Shown: in pieces, positions 1 to 9,347 of the stretch
How the letters are laid out: every line of letters starts with the position of its first letter
How positions within the stretch are numbered: the first letter of the stretch is position 1
Origin: Candidatus Zhuqueibacterota bacterium
Lineage (GTDB): Bacteria > Zhuqueibacterota > QNDG01 > JABMRT01
NCBI GenBank assembly: GCA_013202295.1
Contig: JABMRT010000245.1
Coordinates: 1-36,211 of the forward strand
Direction: 5' to 3'
DNA: 36,211 nucleotides
The notes under the pieces: generated by a model
What the model was told of the DNA's origin: nothing
The model's input: the letters and a program-made list of their open reading frames with translations, nothing else
The model's database searches: none
Program-made: the position numbers and the translations under genes

Positions 1-2550
1 ATTGAATGAATCCAGTAAAGTGGACACATCATGAAAATGCAATCCCGTTGTGGGCTCGTCAAAGAGATAGAGGATATGCTTGCCCGGTTTCTGGAGCAAA
101 TGCGCGGCCAGTTTAACCCGCTGTGCTTCTCCACCGGATAAAGTCGTGGCTGGCTGGCCAATCTGAAGATATCCCAGCCCCACATCCACAAGGGTTTGAA
201 GGCGTCGTACAATCGATTTTTTGTCATGGAAAAATACAAGCGCCTCATCCACACTCATTTCAAGTATATCATGGATATTCTTGCCCAGATACTGCACATC
301 GAGCACATCTTTCTTGAAGCGCTTGCCTCCACACATGTCACAGGTCAATTTCAAGTCTGCGAGAAAAACCATTTCCACTTCCAACTCACCGGTACCTTCA
401 CAGGTATCACAGCGTCCGCCCGCCGTGTTGAATGAAAAAGATCCCGGTTTGTAACCTCGCGCTCGACTGTGTCTCGTTTCGGAGAACAATTTACGAATCG
501 TATCAAACGCCTTCACATAGGTCACCGGGTTGGAGCGTGGAGTCCGCCCGATTGGGGATTGATCCACAAGAACAATCGCATCGACCAAATCTGCGCCATG
601 GAGGTCCTTGCATGCTCCGACCTTTTCTTTCCATGCTCCCTTGTCTTTTTTTAGAACCGGATACAGTGTATCAGTAATCAATGAGCTTTTTCCAGAGCCG
701 GATACACCTGTCACACACACCAACTTGTTGAGCGGTATATTTACATCAATACATTTTAAATTATGTTCAGTCACGCCATTAATTTGTATTGAGGATCCTT
801 GTCCCGTTCTTCGTTGGGATGGGATTGGGATTTTTCGTTTCTTTATTAAGTACTCGCCTGTAAGTGATCCTTCGGTTTTACAAATAGCAGCCACCGATCC
901 CTGAGCCATCACCTGACCACCTGAGAAACCGGATCCCGGCCCGAGATCTACAATCTGATCTGCTGATTCCATCATTTCCCGATCATGTTCCACCACGACA
1001 ACGGTATTACCCAATTCACGAAGCTTCAGCAATATCCCGATGAGTTTCTGATTATCACGTGGATGCAACCCGATGGTTGGTTCATCCAGCACATACAAGC
1101 TTCCCGTGAGTTGCGATCCAAGCGCAGTGGCCAGACTGATACGTTGAGCCTCTCCACCCGATAGTGTGGCAGACCGGCGATCCAGGGTTAAATATCCCAG
1201 TCCGACATGAATCAGATATTTCAGTCGATCATTGAGTTCGCGCAGTACCTGTTTTATGAGCTCCTCCTGAAACTGCGACAGTTTCAAGGTTTTAAAGAAG
1301 ACACTCGTTTCTTCGATGGACATGCGTGTTACCTGCCCGATATGACGACGATTCACTTCCACCCACAATGCCTCGGGCCGAAGCCGCAATCCATAACATG
1401 CTTTGCATGTGTAATACCCGCGATACCGGGCCATCTGCACCCGTGCACTAATCTTATATTTTTTGGTTTCAAGCCAGTTAAAATACGGATATATCCCCGG
1501 ATATGAACCTGCCCCCTGTTTCAGGATATCCATCTGCATGTCCGAAAGCGATGCAATGGGAACATCCAGATCAATATCGAAATCCGAAGCGATTTCTTTC
1601 AAATCTATCAAAATCGATCGATTGCTCGGTGAGTTCCAAAGCTCAATTCCACCCTGATTGATAGAAAGAGATGGATCGGGAATCACCCGTTCCATATCAA
1701 TGCTGATTGTGTCTCCGAATCCCTTGCAGGTCGGGCATGCACCAAAGGGATTATTAAAAGAGAAAAGGCGTGGCTGAGGTTCAATGAAGGATCGGCTGCA
1801 ATTGATGCACGTGAATGATTCAGAAAACAATCTCGGCATCCGGCCTTCTGGGATCAGCACAGCAGTGCCCTGGCCATGTTTAAACGCGATTTCTACAGAA
1901 TCTGCAATCCGTGCCGTGGACGAAGCGCCAGCTTCCAGCCGGTCAACCAGAATATAACTGCCTTCATGCAGTTTGGCAGGATCAAAATCTTCAAGCCGAT
2001 GTACGGTTCCGGAATTGAGCATGCGGACAAATCCCTGGGCAATGAGCCCGTCGATAACGGCATGCATATCAAGATTTTCAAGCACCAGCGGAAATCCGAT
2101 CATGAATGGATGCCCCCGTTCCAGGCTGGAGACCGCTTGCAGCACATCCATCATACCATGCTGTTTTACTTCTAGCCTGCAATCGGGACACATGACAATC
2201 CCGATGCGCGCGAAAAGAAGACGGATGTAATCCAGAACTTCAGTGGCCGTGCCGACTGTGGATCGATAGGAGCGGAATGTATTTTTCTGCTCAAGTGCCA
2301 TGGCCGGTGATATGCCTCGAATCTCATCCACATCGGGCCGATCCATACGTTCAAGAAATTGGCGGGCATACGCTGAAAGCGATTCAATATACCGTCTCTG
2401 TCCTTCTGCAAACAGGGTGTCAAAGGCAAGACTTGACTTGCCCGATCCGGAAGGGCCGGTAACGACGATCATCTTGCCGCGTGGCAGATCCAGATCGATA
2501 TTCTTGAGATTATGAACTCGCGCACCGCGTATTTGAATCACATTATCCAT
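1..2550 (-). CDS. uvrA: UvrA, excinuclease ABC subunit A (3' end cut by window edge)
   Basis: DNA-damage recognition ATPase of nucleotide excision repair; it acts in the cytoplasm with UvrB and loads it on lesions. The frame is open from ATG at 2550 to the left edge (850 codons), so about the last 90 residues of a usual ~940-residue UvrA are missing. Visible motifs: Walker A GPSGSGKS near residues 32-39; the first zinc module (CINC...CPTC) near residue 250; ABC signature LSGGEAQR near residue 465 followed by LDEPTIGLHPRD; a second Walker A GVSGSGKSS; the second zinc module (CDTC...CDMC) near residue 710; and the second LSGGEAQR followed by FDEPTTGLH at the edge. Both ABC modules look intact. 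No strong Shine-Dalgarno site is seen before the ATG, but the MDNVIQIRGARVHNLKNIDL start is normal for the family. It is divergent from the gene at 2706. Confidence 0.97.
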   Translation of the reverse strand, partial: MDNVIQIRGARVHNLKNIDLDLPRGKMIVVTGPSGSGKSSLAFDTLFAEGQRRYIESLSAYARQFLERMDRPDVDEIRGISPAMALEQKNTFRSYRSTVGTATEVLDYIRLLFARIGIVMCPDCRLEVKQHGMMDVLQAVSSLERGHPFMIGFPLVLENLDMHAVIDGLIAQGFVRMLNSGTVHRLEDFDPAKLHEGSYILVDRLEAGASSTARIADSVEIAFKHGQGTAVLIPEGRMPRLFSESFTCINCSRSFIEPQPRLFSFNNPFGACPTCKGFGDTISIDMERVIPDPSLSINQGGIELWNSPSNRSILIDLKEIASDFDIDLDVPIASLSDMQMDILKQGAGSYPGIYPYFNWLETKKYKISARVQMARYRGYYTCKACYGLRLRPEALWVEVNRRHIGQVTRMSIEETSVFFKTLKLSQFQEELIKQVLRELNDRLKYLIHVGLGYLTLDRRSATLSGGEAQRISLATALGSQLTGSLYVLDEPTIGLHPRDNQKLIGILLKLRELGNTVVVVEHDREMMESADQIVDLGPGSGFSGGQVMAQGSVAAICKTEGSLTGEYLIKKRKIPIPSQRRTGQGSSIQINGVTEHNLKCIDVNIPLNKLVCVTGVSGSGKSSLITDTLYPVLKKDKGAWKEKVGACKDLHGADLVDAIVLVDQSPIGRTPRSNPVTYVKAFDTIRKLFSETRHSRARGYKPGSFSFNTAGGRCDTCEGTGELEVEMVFLADLKLTCDMCGGKRFKKDVLDVQYLGKNIHDILEMSVDEALVFFHDKKSIVRRLQTLVDVGLGYLQIGQPATTLSGGEAQRVKLAAHLLQKPGKHILYLFDEPTTGLHFHDVSTLLDSFN

Positions 2551-2705
2551 TGAGATCAGTATAGTTCCATAGAAATACATACAATATTTATTAAACCAAT
2601 AATAAAAACATCCACCCAAAAAACCAAGCACAACCTGTTAAAACTCTTGCGAATAGAACAATTGCTCAGTAAATTTCTATCCTTTAGGAACGGGATATAA
2701 AATTC

Positions 2706-3146
2706 ATGCTGAGATGGATTCTCATATTGATAATTCTTGGAACGCTTGCTGCTCTCTGCAAATGGGGGGCCTCAAATAGTCCCTGGCTTCTGCTTGGGGA
2801 AGCAATGGAGGAACCAGTGCGATTTGACGGCAAGACCGTGAATCAGTTTCTCTATCCAAAAATCGAGGAAATTTACAGAGACGGATTTTTACTGACCGAA
2901 CGCGGCGGTCGGTCCATGCGAGTTTTTTGCGATACCACAGGTTTAATTCAGGACAAATGGGTCGGATTGGAAGCAGTGTATCATAAAGAGGGGTATCTAA
3001 TCGCCCGTCATGTCAAGATCGCTAAAAATCGGGGATATAAAATATACCTTTCCCTGCTCACTGTAATTTTTATCGCTATACTTGGAATACGGTCTTTCAG
3101 GTTTGACTGGCGAACCGGAACCATTCATTTGAGGCCAAATGCCTGA
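2706..3146 (+). CDS. Small membrane protein of unknown function
   Basis: 146 residues. An N-terminal hydrophobic segment (about residues 3-20, ILILIILGTLAALCKW) is followed by a soluble domain of about 95 residues (EEPVRFDGKTVNQFLYPKIEEIYRDGFLLTERGG...) and a second hydrophobic segment (about residues 114-128) before a short tail. The soluble part, beta-rich with alternating charged and hydrophobic residues, could be a small OB-like fold, but I do not recognise a family. A GGGA ribosome site lies before the ATG. The stop overlaps the start of the next gene by 8 bases, so the two are probably translated together and may work together at the membrane. Confidence 0.75.
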   Translation: MLRWILILIILGTLAALCKWGASNSPWLLLGEAMEEPVRFDGKTVNQFLYPKIEEIYRDGFLLTERGGRSMRVFCDTTGLIQDKWVGLEAVYHKEGYLIARHVKIAKNRGYKIYLSLLTVIFIAILGIRSFRFDWRTGTIHLRPNA

Positions 3147-3630
3147 CCTAATCACACATGTGGCAATCAGCCATCTCATCAAACGACCGTGGGATAGAGC
3201 GCATCCTGGCACACATGCGAATGCGTTCTGTATCCTTTTTTATTTTGGAACGATATTACCCGACATCACCAGCCGAGCACTGAACATCGCATTTCCCTCG
3301 ACTTTGAAATGGACGCTTGCCCTGCATACACCAGCCGGTACATTGCTCTGCTGCATCATTCTAACCTTGTTATTTGAATCATCCATCCGTAAGCGGGCAT
3401 TTCTGAATCTGATGGGTGGCGCAAGCCTTCATTATTTACTGGACACCTTTCAATACGCCACGACACCGGTATTCTTCTGGGGCTTCCCCTTCTCCTGGGC
3501 AGACTCCAGTCTGCACATTCTGGATGCCGGTGACATTGTGCTTTTTAGCCCGGTATGGGTATTTTTTGTTGTACTGATGGAAATTATTTTTTATCTTTTC
3601 CATTACAAACAACCGGCGCATCTGCATTAA
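3139..3630 (+). CDS. DUF457/YdjM-like integral membrane metal-dependent hydrolase
   Basis: 163 residues. The conserved features of the YdjM/DUF457 family (putative inner-membrane metal-dependent hydrolases) are visible: an N-terminal THVAISHLI with two histidines, LFYFGTILPDI with the membrane-embedded PD, ALHTPAGTLLC, and a later ASLHYLLDTFQ with His and Asp. About four hydrophobic segments are present. The family is thought to bind metal through these His/Asp residues, but its substrate is not known. The start overlaps the preceding gene by 8 bases, with a GAGG site just upstream, which suggests translational coupling. Family assignment comes from motifs; no function beyond that can be read here. 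Confidence 0.75.
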   Translation: MPDLITHVAISHLIKRPWDRAHPGTHANAFCILFYFGTILPDITSRALNIAFPSTLKWTLALHTPAGTLLCCIILTLLFESSIRKRAFLNLMGGASLHYLLDTFQYATTPVFFWGFPFSWADSSLHILDAGDIVLFSPVWVFFVVLMEIIFYLFHYKQPAHLH

Positions 3631-3703
3631 TAAATATTAAACTGATATTCATTCTACATTATGCGGATCTGAATCCTGTATTGAATTTCAAGAAATCAAA
3701 CCC

Positions 3704-4714
3704 ATGACTACTGATAAAAAATCTCTACAATGGATCTTCATCGCAAAAGGACTCGCTCTCATCCTGGTTGTAATCGGTCATTTTTATCCTGCCCATGTAC
3801 CCACTTACTGGGAAGAAATGCGTAAAATTATCTACCTCTTTCACATGCCCGTCTTCTTCATGCTATCTGGATATTTATACAAACATGCTAAGTATTCATA
3901 TGGCACACTACTGAAAAAAAAAGTCAAGCGACTGCTCTATCCTTTTTTATCACTCACACTCATATTCTTTGTACTTAAACTGATTGCAAGTTTATTCTTC
4001 GAGCTGGAATATCCAGTCAATTTACGAAGCCTGTCTGTCCTCCTCCTTGATCCTGTCTTCTCATACATGCCCCTTTTGTGGTTCATCCATGCCCTCATAA
4101 TATATTTCATCACCTATCCAGTGATGAGAAAAATCCTGAAAAATAATGTTTTAATTATCTTTCTGTTCTTTTTAGGCAGCCTGTATCTTAGCGAAACCTA
4201 TGAAGGATTGAACAAGATCGTGTTCAATTTTCCATTCTTCGTTTTCGGAATTTTGCTGAATGAGAATGGCAGAATATACCGGACAGTTATAACCGGCAAA
4301 CTGACCCAGATTTTAGGATGTGCTATGCTGTTCATCATCACCTATATCATATATGGATACACCAACATCATCAGACCAGTTAATATCGCATACATTCCCT
4401 GGCTTTTGCTGGGATTACTTGGATCACTTTTCATTATCAATTTAAGCCAATGGATTGCCTCCCTTAAGTCTGATTATGGTAAAAACTGGCTGATCATAAT
4501 TGGCGTTTATTCCATGTCTATTTTTCTGTTTCACTCCTTTTTTGAAAGCGCTGTGCGTATTGTATTTCTTCAGATTTTCACATTTATCACCGTTCCTTTC
4601 GAAATCATCGCACTCACAGCAATAATGGCGGGAATGATTTTCCCCCTTCTTGTAGAGAAATACATTTTGCTTAAGAATAAAATAACAAAGAAATATATTC
4701 TTGGTTTGAGCTGA
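3704..4714 (+). CDS. Acyltransferase-3 family membrane enzyme (NolL/fucose 4-O-acetylase-like)
   Basis: 336 residues, almost entirely membrane segments (about ten), the usual size and topology for acyltransferase family 3, which O-acetylates surface polysaccharides or lipids in the inner membrane using a cytoplasmic acyl donor. The N-terminal signature is clear: WIFIAKGLALILVVIGHFYP (active-site-type His in the first helix) and IIYLFHMPVFFMLSGYLY, the FHMPVFF-x-LSG motif typical of the NolL/COG3594 branch. A later ISMSIFLFHSFFE-like helix (YSMSIFLFHSFFES) is also typical. It follows the DUF457 gene by 73 bases. The acceptor molecule cannot be inferred. No nearby glycosyltransferases are present, so it may be a stand-alone decorating enzyme. 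Confidence 0.85.
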   Translation: MTTDKKSLQWIFIAKGLALILVVIGHFYPAHVPTYWEEMRKIIYLFHMPVFFMLSGYLYKHAKYSYGTLLKKKVKRLLYPFLSLTLIFFVLKLIASLFFELEYPVNLRSLSVLLLDPVFSYMPLLWFIHALIIYFITYPVMRKILKNNVLIIFLFFLGSLYLSETYEGLNKIVFNFPFFVFGILLNENGRIYRTVITGKLTQILGCAMLFIITYIIYGYTNIIRPVNIAYIPWLLLGLLGSLFIINLSQWIASLKSDYGKNWLIIIGVYSMSIFLFHSFFESAVRIVFLQIFTFITVPFEIIALTAIMAGMIFPLLVEKYILLKNKITKKYILGLS

Positions 4715-4806
4715 TAGTCGACCAATGATGCATGTCAATGTGTCAGATCAAATTCATTTATGGATTTTTTAATGTACAATCGTCTCAATTAGAAAAGAGT
4801 CAGATC

Positions 4807-6573
4807 ATGCGAAATTTTATGTGGGGTCGATGGTTTATTCATTTCTCCATCCTGATTGTAGTCCTATCTTCATCAATGGCATTTAGCCAAACACATCCCC
4901 AATCCACCCTCATGTCTATCAATGAAATTGAAATGTGGGTGCGTGCAGACAATCTGATTGGAAATAATCCCAACACAACTCTTCAGGAAGGAATTATCTA
5001 TCCGTTTAAAACTGCGAATGTCACCTATTCTGACGCATTAATCTGGGGCGGTTATGTCCATGATGGGTTGGAACAGAGCAAACGCGCGGGGGGTAGCTAT
5101 TACACAATTATGGGATTCCAACCTGGGAGAATCTTGGCCAAAGGTATTGCCGAAGATCCGGAAGATGCTAAAATATGGCGCATTCGCCCTGATTGGCAAA
5201 CCGCGGACCTCACAGTGGATGCGTCCGATTATTTTAATGTGGACGAATCAGCTGTCACACAGGATCATATCGATTCATTGCGAAGCTGGCTTGAAAATGA
5301 CTGGGATAACTGGCCTTGGGATCAGGGTGCCCCATTCTATGACAACAATGAAAATGGCATTATGGACGGCAATGAAGCACCCGGGTTGATGGATGCAGAC
5401 ATGGTCATCTGGTATGTCGCTAACGATCTGGATGAAACCAAATCAGCGGGTGTATATGGTGCACTCCCCACCGGATTTGAAATTCAGGTAACACTCTGGG
5501 CGTATAACGGCCTTGAACTGCCTGAGGATCACGCCTATTACAACACCGATCTGGAAGAAGCCCTGCGTCATGTGGTGTATAAGAGCCACAAGATTGTGTA
5601 TAAAGGATATGCAGCTGCGCCGGATACCGCCCACATTGATAGCCTCTTTTTTGGACTTTTTATGGATACCGAAATCGGTACTTACAGTGATGACTACGCC
5701 GGATGCGATACCCTCCTCCAACTGGGGTACGGCTACAACTCTGATAATACAGATGATATGTTTGGGATTCTGCAGATGACTCCCCCCGCATTCGGCTGCT
5801 GTCTGTTACAAGGACCTTCTGCTATTATGAATGGACAAGCTGCCAAAAACTCTCAATCCCAAATGACGGATTATCCAATACCCATGACTTTCTTCTGGCA
5901 TAAAGGAACTGGAGGTTCAATTCAAGATCCGGATATGGGCGTTTATGAAGGTACTGATCAGGTTTATAACCTTCTGAACGGACGCATGCCCCGTAACGGC
6001 GGGCCCTTTTATGACAACGAGAGCAATCCGACCATGTTCATGTGTCCCGGTGATCCGGTTACTGGCATAGGTTGGGTGGATGGAATACAGCTTCCCCCTG
6101 GTTCGCGTCGATTTATCATGGCATCCGGCCCAACTGAGATGGAACTCGGTGATTCACAGGAAATTATCTCGGCTTATATTGGTGGTCATGGCAGCGATCG
6201 CCTCGCCAGTATCACGATTCTGAAGCAATGGACCCTCTGGGCCAGAGTCTGGTTCGAAGAACAAGTCGCCACTTCAGTGGATGACATTTCACGGTCAGTA
6301 AAGACTCCCGTTCAATTTACCCTTCTTCCCAATTATCCAAATCCCTTCAATCCAGTAACACAAATCACGTACACGCTTCCTGTGAATTCTAAAATTAGCC
6401 TGAAAGTTTACGATACAATGGGACGTGAGATTGTAACATTGATTCAGGACAATCAGGCTGCGGGTCCACATACCGTCACATTTGATGGAGAAAACCTCAG
6501 CTCGGGCATGTACCTCTGCATACTTGAATCAGAGATGTCTAGAACCACACAGAAAATGGTGTTAATGAAATAA
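4807..6573 (+). CDS. Secreted protein of unknown function with type IX-like C-terminal sorting domain
   Basis: 588 residues from the ATG at 4807, chosen because it opens a classic signal peptide (MRNFMWGRWFIHFSILIVVLSSSMAFSQ). An in-frame ATG at 4732 would add 25 residues before the signal and is less likely. The body is acidic and rich in aromatic residues, with segments such as DQGAPFYDNNENGIMDGNEAPGL and GGPFYDNESNPTMF that look like calcium-loop-type insertions. I recognise no enzyme family. The last ~85 residues are a sorting domain: LLPNYPNPFNPVTQITYTL, then YDTMGREIVTL, then a basic KMVLMK end. Sorting domains of this type direct export through the type IX system and are cleaved or anchored at the surface. 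A strong rho-independent terminator follows. Confidence 0.85.
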   Translation: MRNFMWGRWFIHFSILIVVLSSSMAFSQTHPQSTLMSINEIEMWVRADNLIGNNPNTTLQEGIIYPFKTANVTYSDALIWGGYVHDGLEQSKRAGGSYYTIMGFQPGRILAKGIAEDPEDAKIWRIRPDWQTADLTVDASDYFNVDESAVTQDHIDSLRSWLENDWDNWPWDQGAPFYDNNENGIMDGNEAPGLMDADMVIWYVANDLDETKSAGVYGALPTGFEIQVTLWAYNGLELPEDHAYYNTDLEEALRHVVYKSHKIVYKGYAAAPDTAHIDSLFFGLFMDTEIGTYSDDYAGCDTLLQLGYGYNSDNTDDMFGILQMTPPAFGCCLLQGPSAIMNGQAAKNSQSQMTDYPIPMTFFWHKGTGGSIQDPDMGVYEGTDQVYNLLNGRMPRNGGPFYDNESNPTMFMCPGDPVTGIGWVDGIQLPPGSRRFIMASGPTEMELGDSQEIISAYIGGHGSDRLASITILKQWTLWARVWFEEQVATSVDDISRSVKTPVQFTLLPNYPNPFNPVTQITYTLPVNSKISLKVYDTMGREIVTLIQDNQAAGPHTVTFDGENLSSGMYLCILESEMSRTTQKMVLMK

Positions 6574-6588
6574 GTTCGGACACTTTTT

Positions 6589-6627
6589 CGAAAAAGCCGT
6601 TCCAAACCAATGGAGCGGCTTTTTTTT
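6589..6627 (+). terminator. Rho-independent terminator
   Basis: AAAAAGCCG-T-TCC pairs with GGA-G-CGGCTTTTT around an 8-base loop and runs into T8, right after the secreted protein gene ending at 6573. It separates that gene from the arylsulfotransferase-like gene. Confidence 0.85.
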
Positions 6628-6710
6628 ATCCCCGTTCTATAAAAAGATTTGTTTTTATTCGAGGGTATCCTACCTTATATGGAATGTTACCAATCAAATG
6701 GAATGCGAAA

Positions 6711-9275
6711 ATGATGAACTTGAAAATTAACTATCTGATCCTTCTACTATCTTTGACCTTCATGGAAATGACTTATTCATCTTCCTCCCATTCCATTCAA
6801 TATCTTTACCCAAAGAACAATGCAAGCTGGATCGTAAAAGAGTCCCCCATCATTATTCGATTTCAGAAAATCAAACCTGATCAGATTACCAATCTGGAAT
6901 CATTCATTCAAATCAGAGGTGAGCAGTCCGGACATGTTCAGGGAAGAACTGTTGTGTCTACTGATCAAAAGACAATTATTTATTATCCGGAAAATCCTTT
7001 TCAATCCGGAGAATTGGTAACAGTTAAACTAAAGCCATATTTGGATGGACAGTCCGAATCCTTCGTAGATACAACAATCACCTTTTTTATCGCGCCTGTG
7101 GAAGCCGTATTTCCTGAAGTTGAAGAACCCTCTGCTTCGCATGATTTTATTCCGGAGGTCACACAGAAGAGATACACACCAAATCAGGATGGCGTTGTTG
7201 TATTGAATGGCGTCTCTATACCTTCCGATTTTCCCTATATTGACATCACGATCAATGACAATCCCGATGATGGATATATTTTCGCCAATTATGAAGCAGA
7301 GAAATATGTAAACATGATATTAGACAATTCAGGTAATCCTGTATTTTACTGGTACGTGCCCGATAGCAGAAGGGATTTTAAGGTACAGCCGACTGGTGTG
7401 GTCACCATGACCGTACGTGAAGGATTCGGAGGGGGGGGATACATTGCTGTGGATGAAAGTTATACAGTAGTCGATACCTTTTTCGCGCCGTCTGGTTTCC
7501 AGATCGACGAACATGAATTGCTGATCAAGCCGGATGGCAATTATCTTGTGACCGCCATGCAGTATCGGACTGTGAATATGAGTCAGATCGTGCCCGGTGG
7601 GCGTCCCAATGCCACGGTCATTGACTATCACCTCATCGAAATGGATGCCAATGACAATCCAGTATTTATCTGGCTTTGTACAGATCCGGGTAATTATGAG
7701 ATTACAGATGCGGAGTATGTAGATCTCCAGCAGCCCACCATCGATTATCTGCATACCAATTCCATCGCTGTAGATCTGGACGGCCATTATCTCATTTCCC
7801 CTAAGATGTTGAATGAGATCACAAAGATCAACCGACATACGGGTGAAATCATGTGGCGGTTGGGCGGCAGTCAGAATCAATTCGAATATGTGGATATGGA
7901 AGATTTTGTATATATGCAGCACTCCATTCGTGTCTTGCCCAACGGCAATTACACGGTATTCGACAATGGCATGTACCACAATCCCCCCTATTCACGGGCG
8001 CTAGAATTTCGAGTGGATACCACAGACATGACTGTGACTAAAGTTTGGGAATTCCGCGACACACCGGACAAATACGCCCCCTACAAAGGCAATGTGCAGC
8101 GTCTCCCCAATGGCAACACGTTGATTAACTGGGGAATGGAGGAAGTACCCAAGCTGATGGAAGTCAGACCTGACGGAACAAAAGCATTTGAAATGAATTT
8201 TCAGAATCACATTCAATGCTACCGGGTACACCGCTTCCATTGGCAATCCAACGCGTATGCACCGTTCCTGGTTGCAGAAACCTTCACGGACAGAGTGACC
8301 CTGCTCTTCAATAAATTCGGCGATCCGGACGTGGTCGAATACCGCGTTTACGGAGGACCGACTTCCAACCCCACCACCCTGTTGCGTACAACTTCAAATC
8401 CATATATCAATCTGGATGAAAATGATTTCACTGAAAGCCAAACCTATTATTTCCGGGTTACCGCTATGGATTCCTACGGGAATAAGAGCGCATTCTCCAA
8501 TGAAGAACGGGTACGAACAAATTTTATCCCCGTAAACCGGAACATGGTCAACAACAGCGATTTTAATTCAGGTATTGGAGGATGGAATCTCAATGTACAG
8601 GGTTCGGCATCTGCCGCGATCAGCACCAGTAATTTTGAGTGCCATTTTGAAATTGCACAGGGTGGATCTGATCTGGAGGACATCCGCCTGACACAGGGCA
8701 ATCTAACCCTGTATCAGGGACAAACCTACAGTTTCGAATTTGACGCCCGCGCCGATCAGGGACGGCCCATCACTGCCAAAGTGGAGTCTTCAGCGTCACC
8801 TTATATCAATTATGGTAACATCGGCCCCACCTATATTCAATCCACTCCGAATCGGTTTGTCTACGCATTTGAAATGCAGAATGCGACTACCCATCAGGCA
8901 CGTATTGTCTTTTATGTGGGCTCATCTGATAATGATGTGGTCATTGATGATGTAGTTCTCAAACGGCTCGATCCAACTGATGTCCCGACAGAACCGAAGA
9001 ATGTAAAGCCCGCCGATTTTAAACTTTATCCCGCCTTTCCCAATCCGTTTAATTCGGCGACACAGATTGTTTTCTCTTTGCCATCTGAATCGGATATCCG
9101 TCTTACAATCTATGACACCCTTGGCCGAAAGGTCAAGACTTTAGTTGAAGGATTACAATCCGCAGGCAATCACACTGTGACCTTCAACGCCGACGACCTC
9201 ACCTCCGGCATGTACTTATGTGTACTTGAATCGGGTACAATCAGAACCACACGAAAAATTATTTTTATGAAATAA
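6711..9275 (+). CDS. Secreted arylsulfotransferase-like (ASST) multidomain protein with sorting domain
   Basis: 854 residues from the ATG at 6711 (a start at 6684 adds 9 residues; neither has a strong ribosome site). Order: signal peptide (INYLILLLSLTFMEMTYSSS); Ig-like module to about residue 128 (SPIIIRFQKIKPDQI...); ASST beta-propeller about residues 185-500 with LLIKPDGNYLVTAMQYR, YLHTNSIAVDLDGHYLIS, GEIMWRLGGSQN and YMQHSIRVLPNGNYTVFDNG; fibronectin III-like region about 515-600; CBM4/9-like galactose-binding module about 608-752 (NMVNNSDFNSGIGGWNLNVQG); sorting domain from FKLYPAFPNPFN to the end. The HTNS and QHSIRVLPNG histidines correspond in position to the conserved ASST histidines, so transfer of sulfate between phenolic substrates is possible but unproven. 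The protein is predicted to be exported through outer-membrane type IX-like secretion. Confidence 0.85.
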   Translation: MMNLKINYLILLLSLTFMEMTYSSSSHSIQYLYPKNNASWIVKESPIIIRFQKIKPDQITNLESFIQIRGEQSGHVQGRTVVSTDQKTIIYYPENPFQSGELVTVKLKPYLDGQSESFVDTTITFFIAPVEAVFPEVEEPSASHDFIPEVTQKRYTPNQDGVVVLNGVSIPSDFPYIDITINDNPDDGYIFANYEAEKYVNMILDNSGNPVFYWYVPDSRRDFKVQPTGVVTMTVREGFGGGGYIAVDESYTVVDTFFAPSGFQIDEHELLIKPDGNYLVTAMQYRTVNMSQIVPGGRPNATVIDYHLIEMDANDNPVFIWLCTDPGNYEITDAEYVDLQQPTIDYLHTNSIAVDLDGHYLISPKMLNEITKINRHTGEIMWRLGGSQNQFEYVDMEDFVYMQHSIRVLPNGNYTVFDNGMYHNPPYSRALEFRVDTTDMTVTKVWEFRDTPDKYAPYKGNVQRLPNGNTLINWGMEEVPKLMEVRPDGTKAFEMNFQNHIQCYRVHRFHWQSNAYAPFLVAETFTDRVTLLFNKFGDPDVVEYRVYGGPTSNPTTLLRTTSNPYINLDENDFTESQTYYFRVTAMDSYGNKSAFSNEERVRTNFIPVNRNMVNNSDFNSGIGGWNLNVQGSASAAISTSNFECHFEIAQGGSDLEDIRLTQGNLTLYQGQTYSFEFDARADQGRPITAKVESSASPYINYGNIGPTYIQSTPNRFVYAFEMQNATTHQARIVFYVGSSDNDVVIDDVVLKRLDPTDVPTEPKNVKPADFKLYPAFPNPFNSATQIVFSLPSESDIRLTIYDTLGRKVKTLVEGLQSAGNHTVTFNADDLTSGMYLCVLESGTIRTTRKIIFMK

Positions 9276-9347
9276 TAACCACTTCCTGTTTGTTTCTGTG
9301 AGCATCTATGGATTGTCTGTGAAAATCATATCAAAAAGAGGTGAATC

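Noticed and set aside
7329-7979. 216-codon minus-strand open frame
   Set aside because: Antisense to the arylsulfotransferase propeller; no family resemblance and no ribosome site that decides for it.
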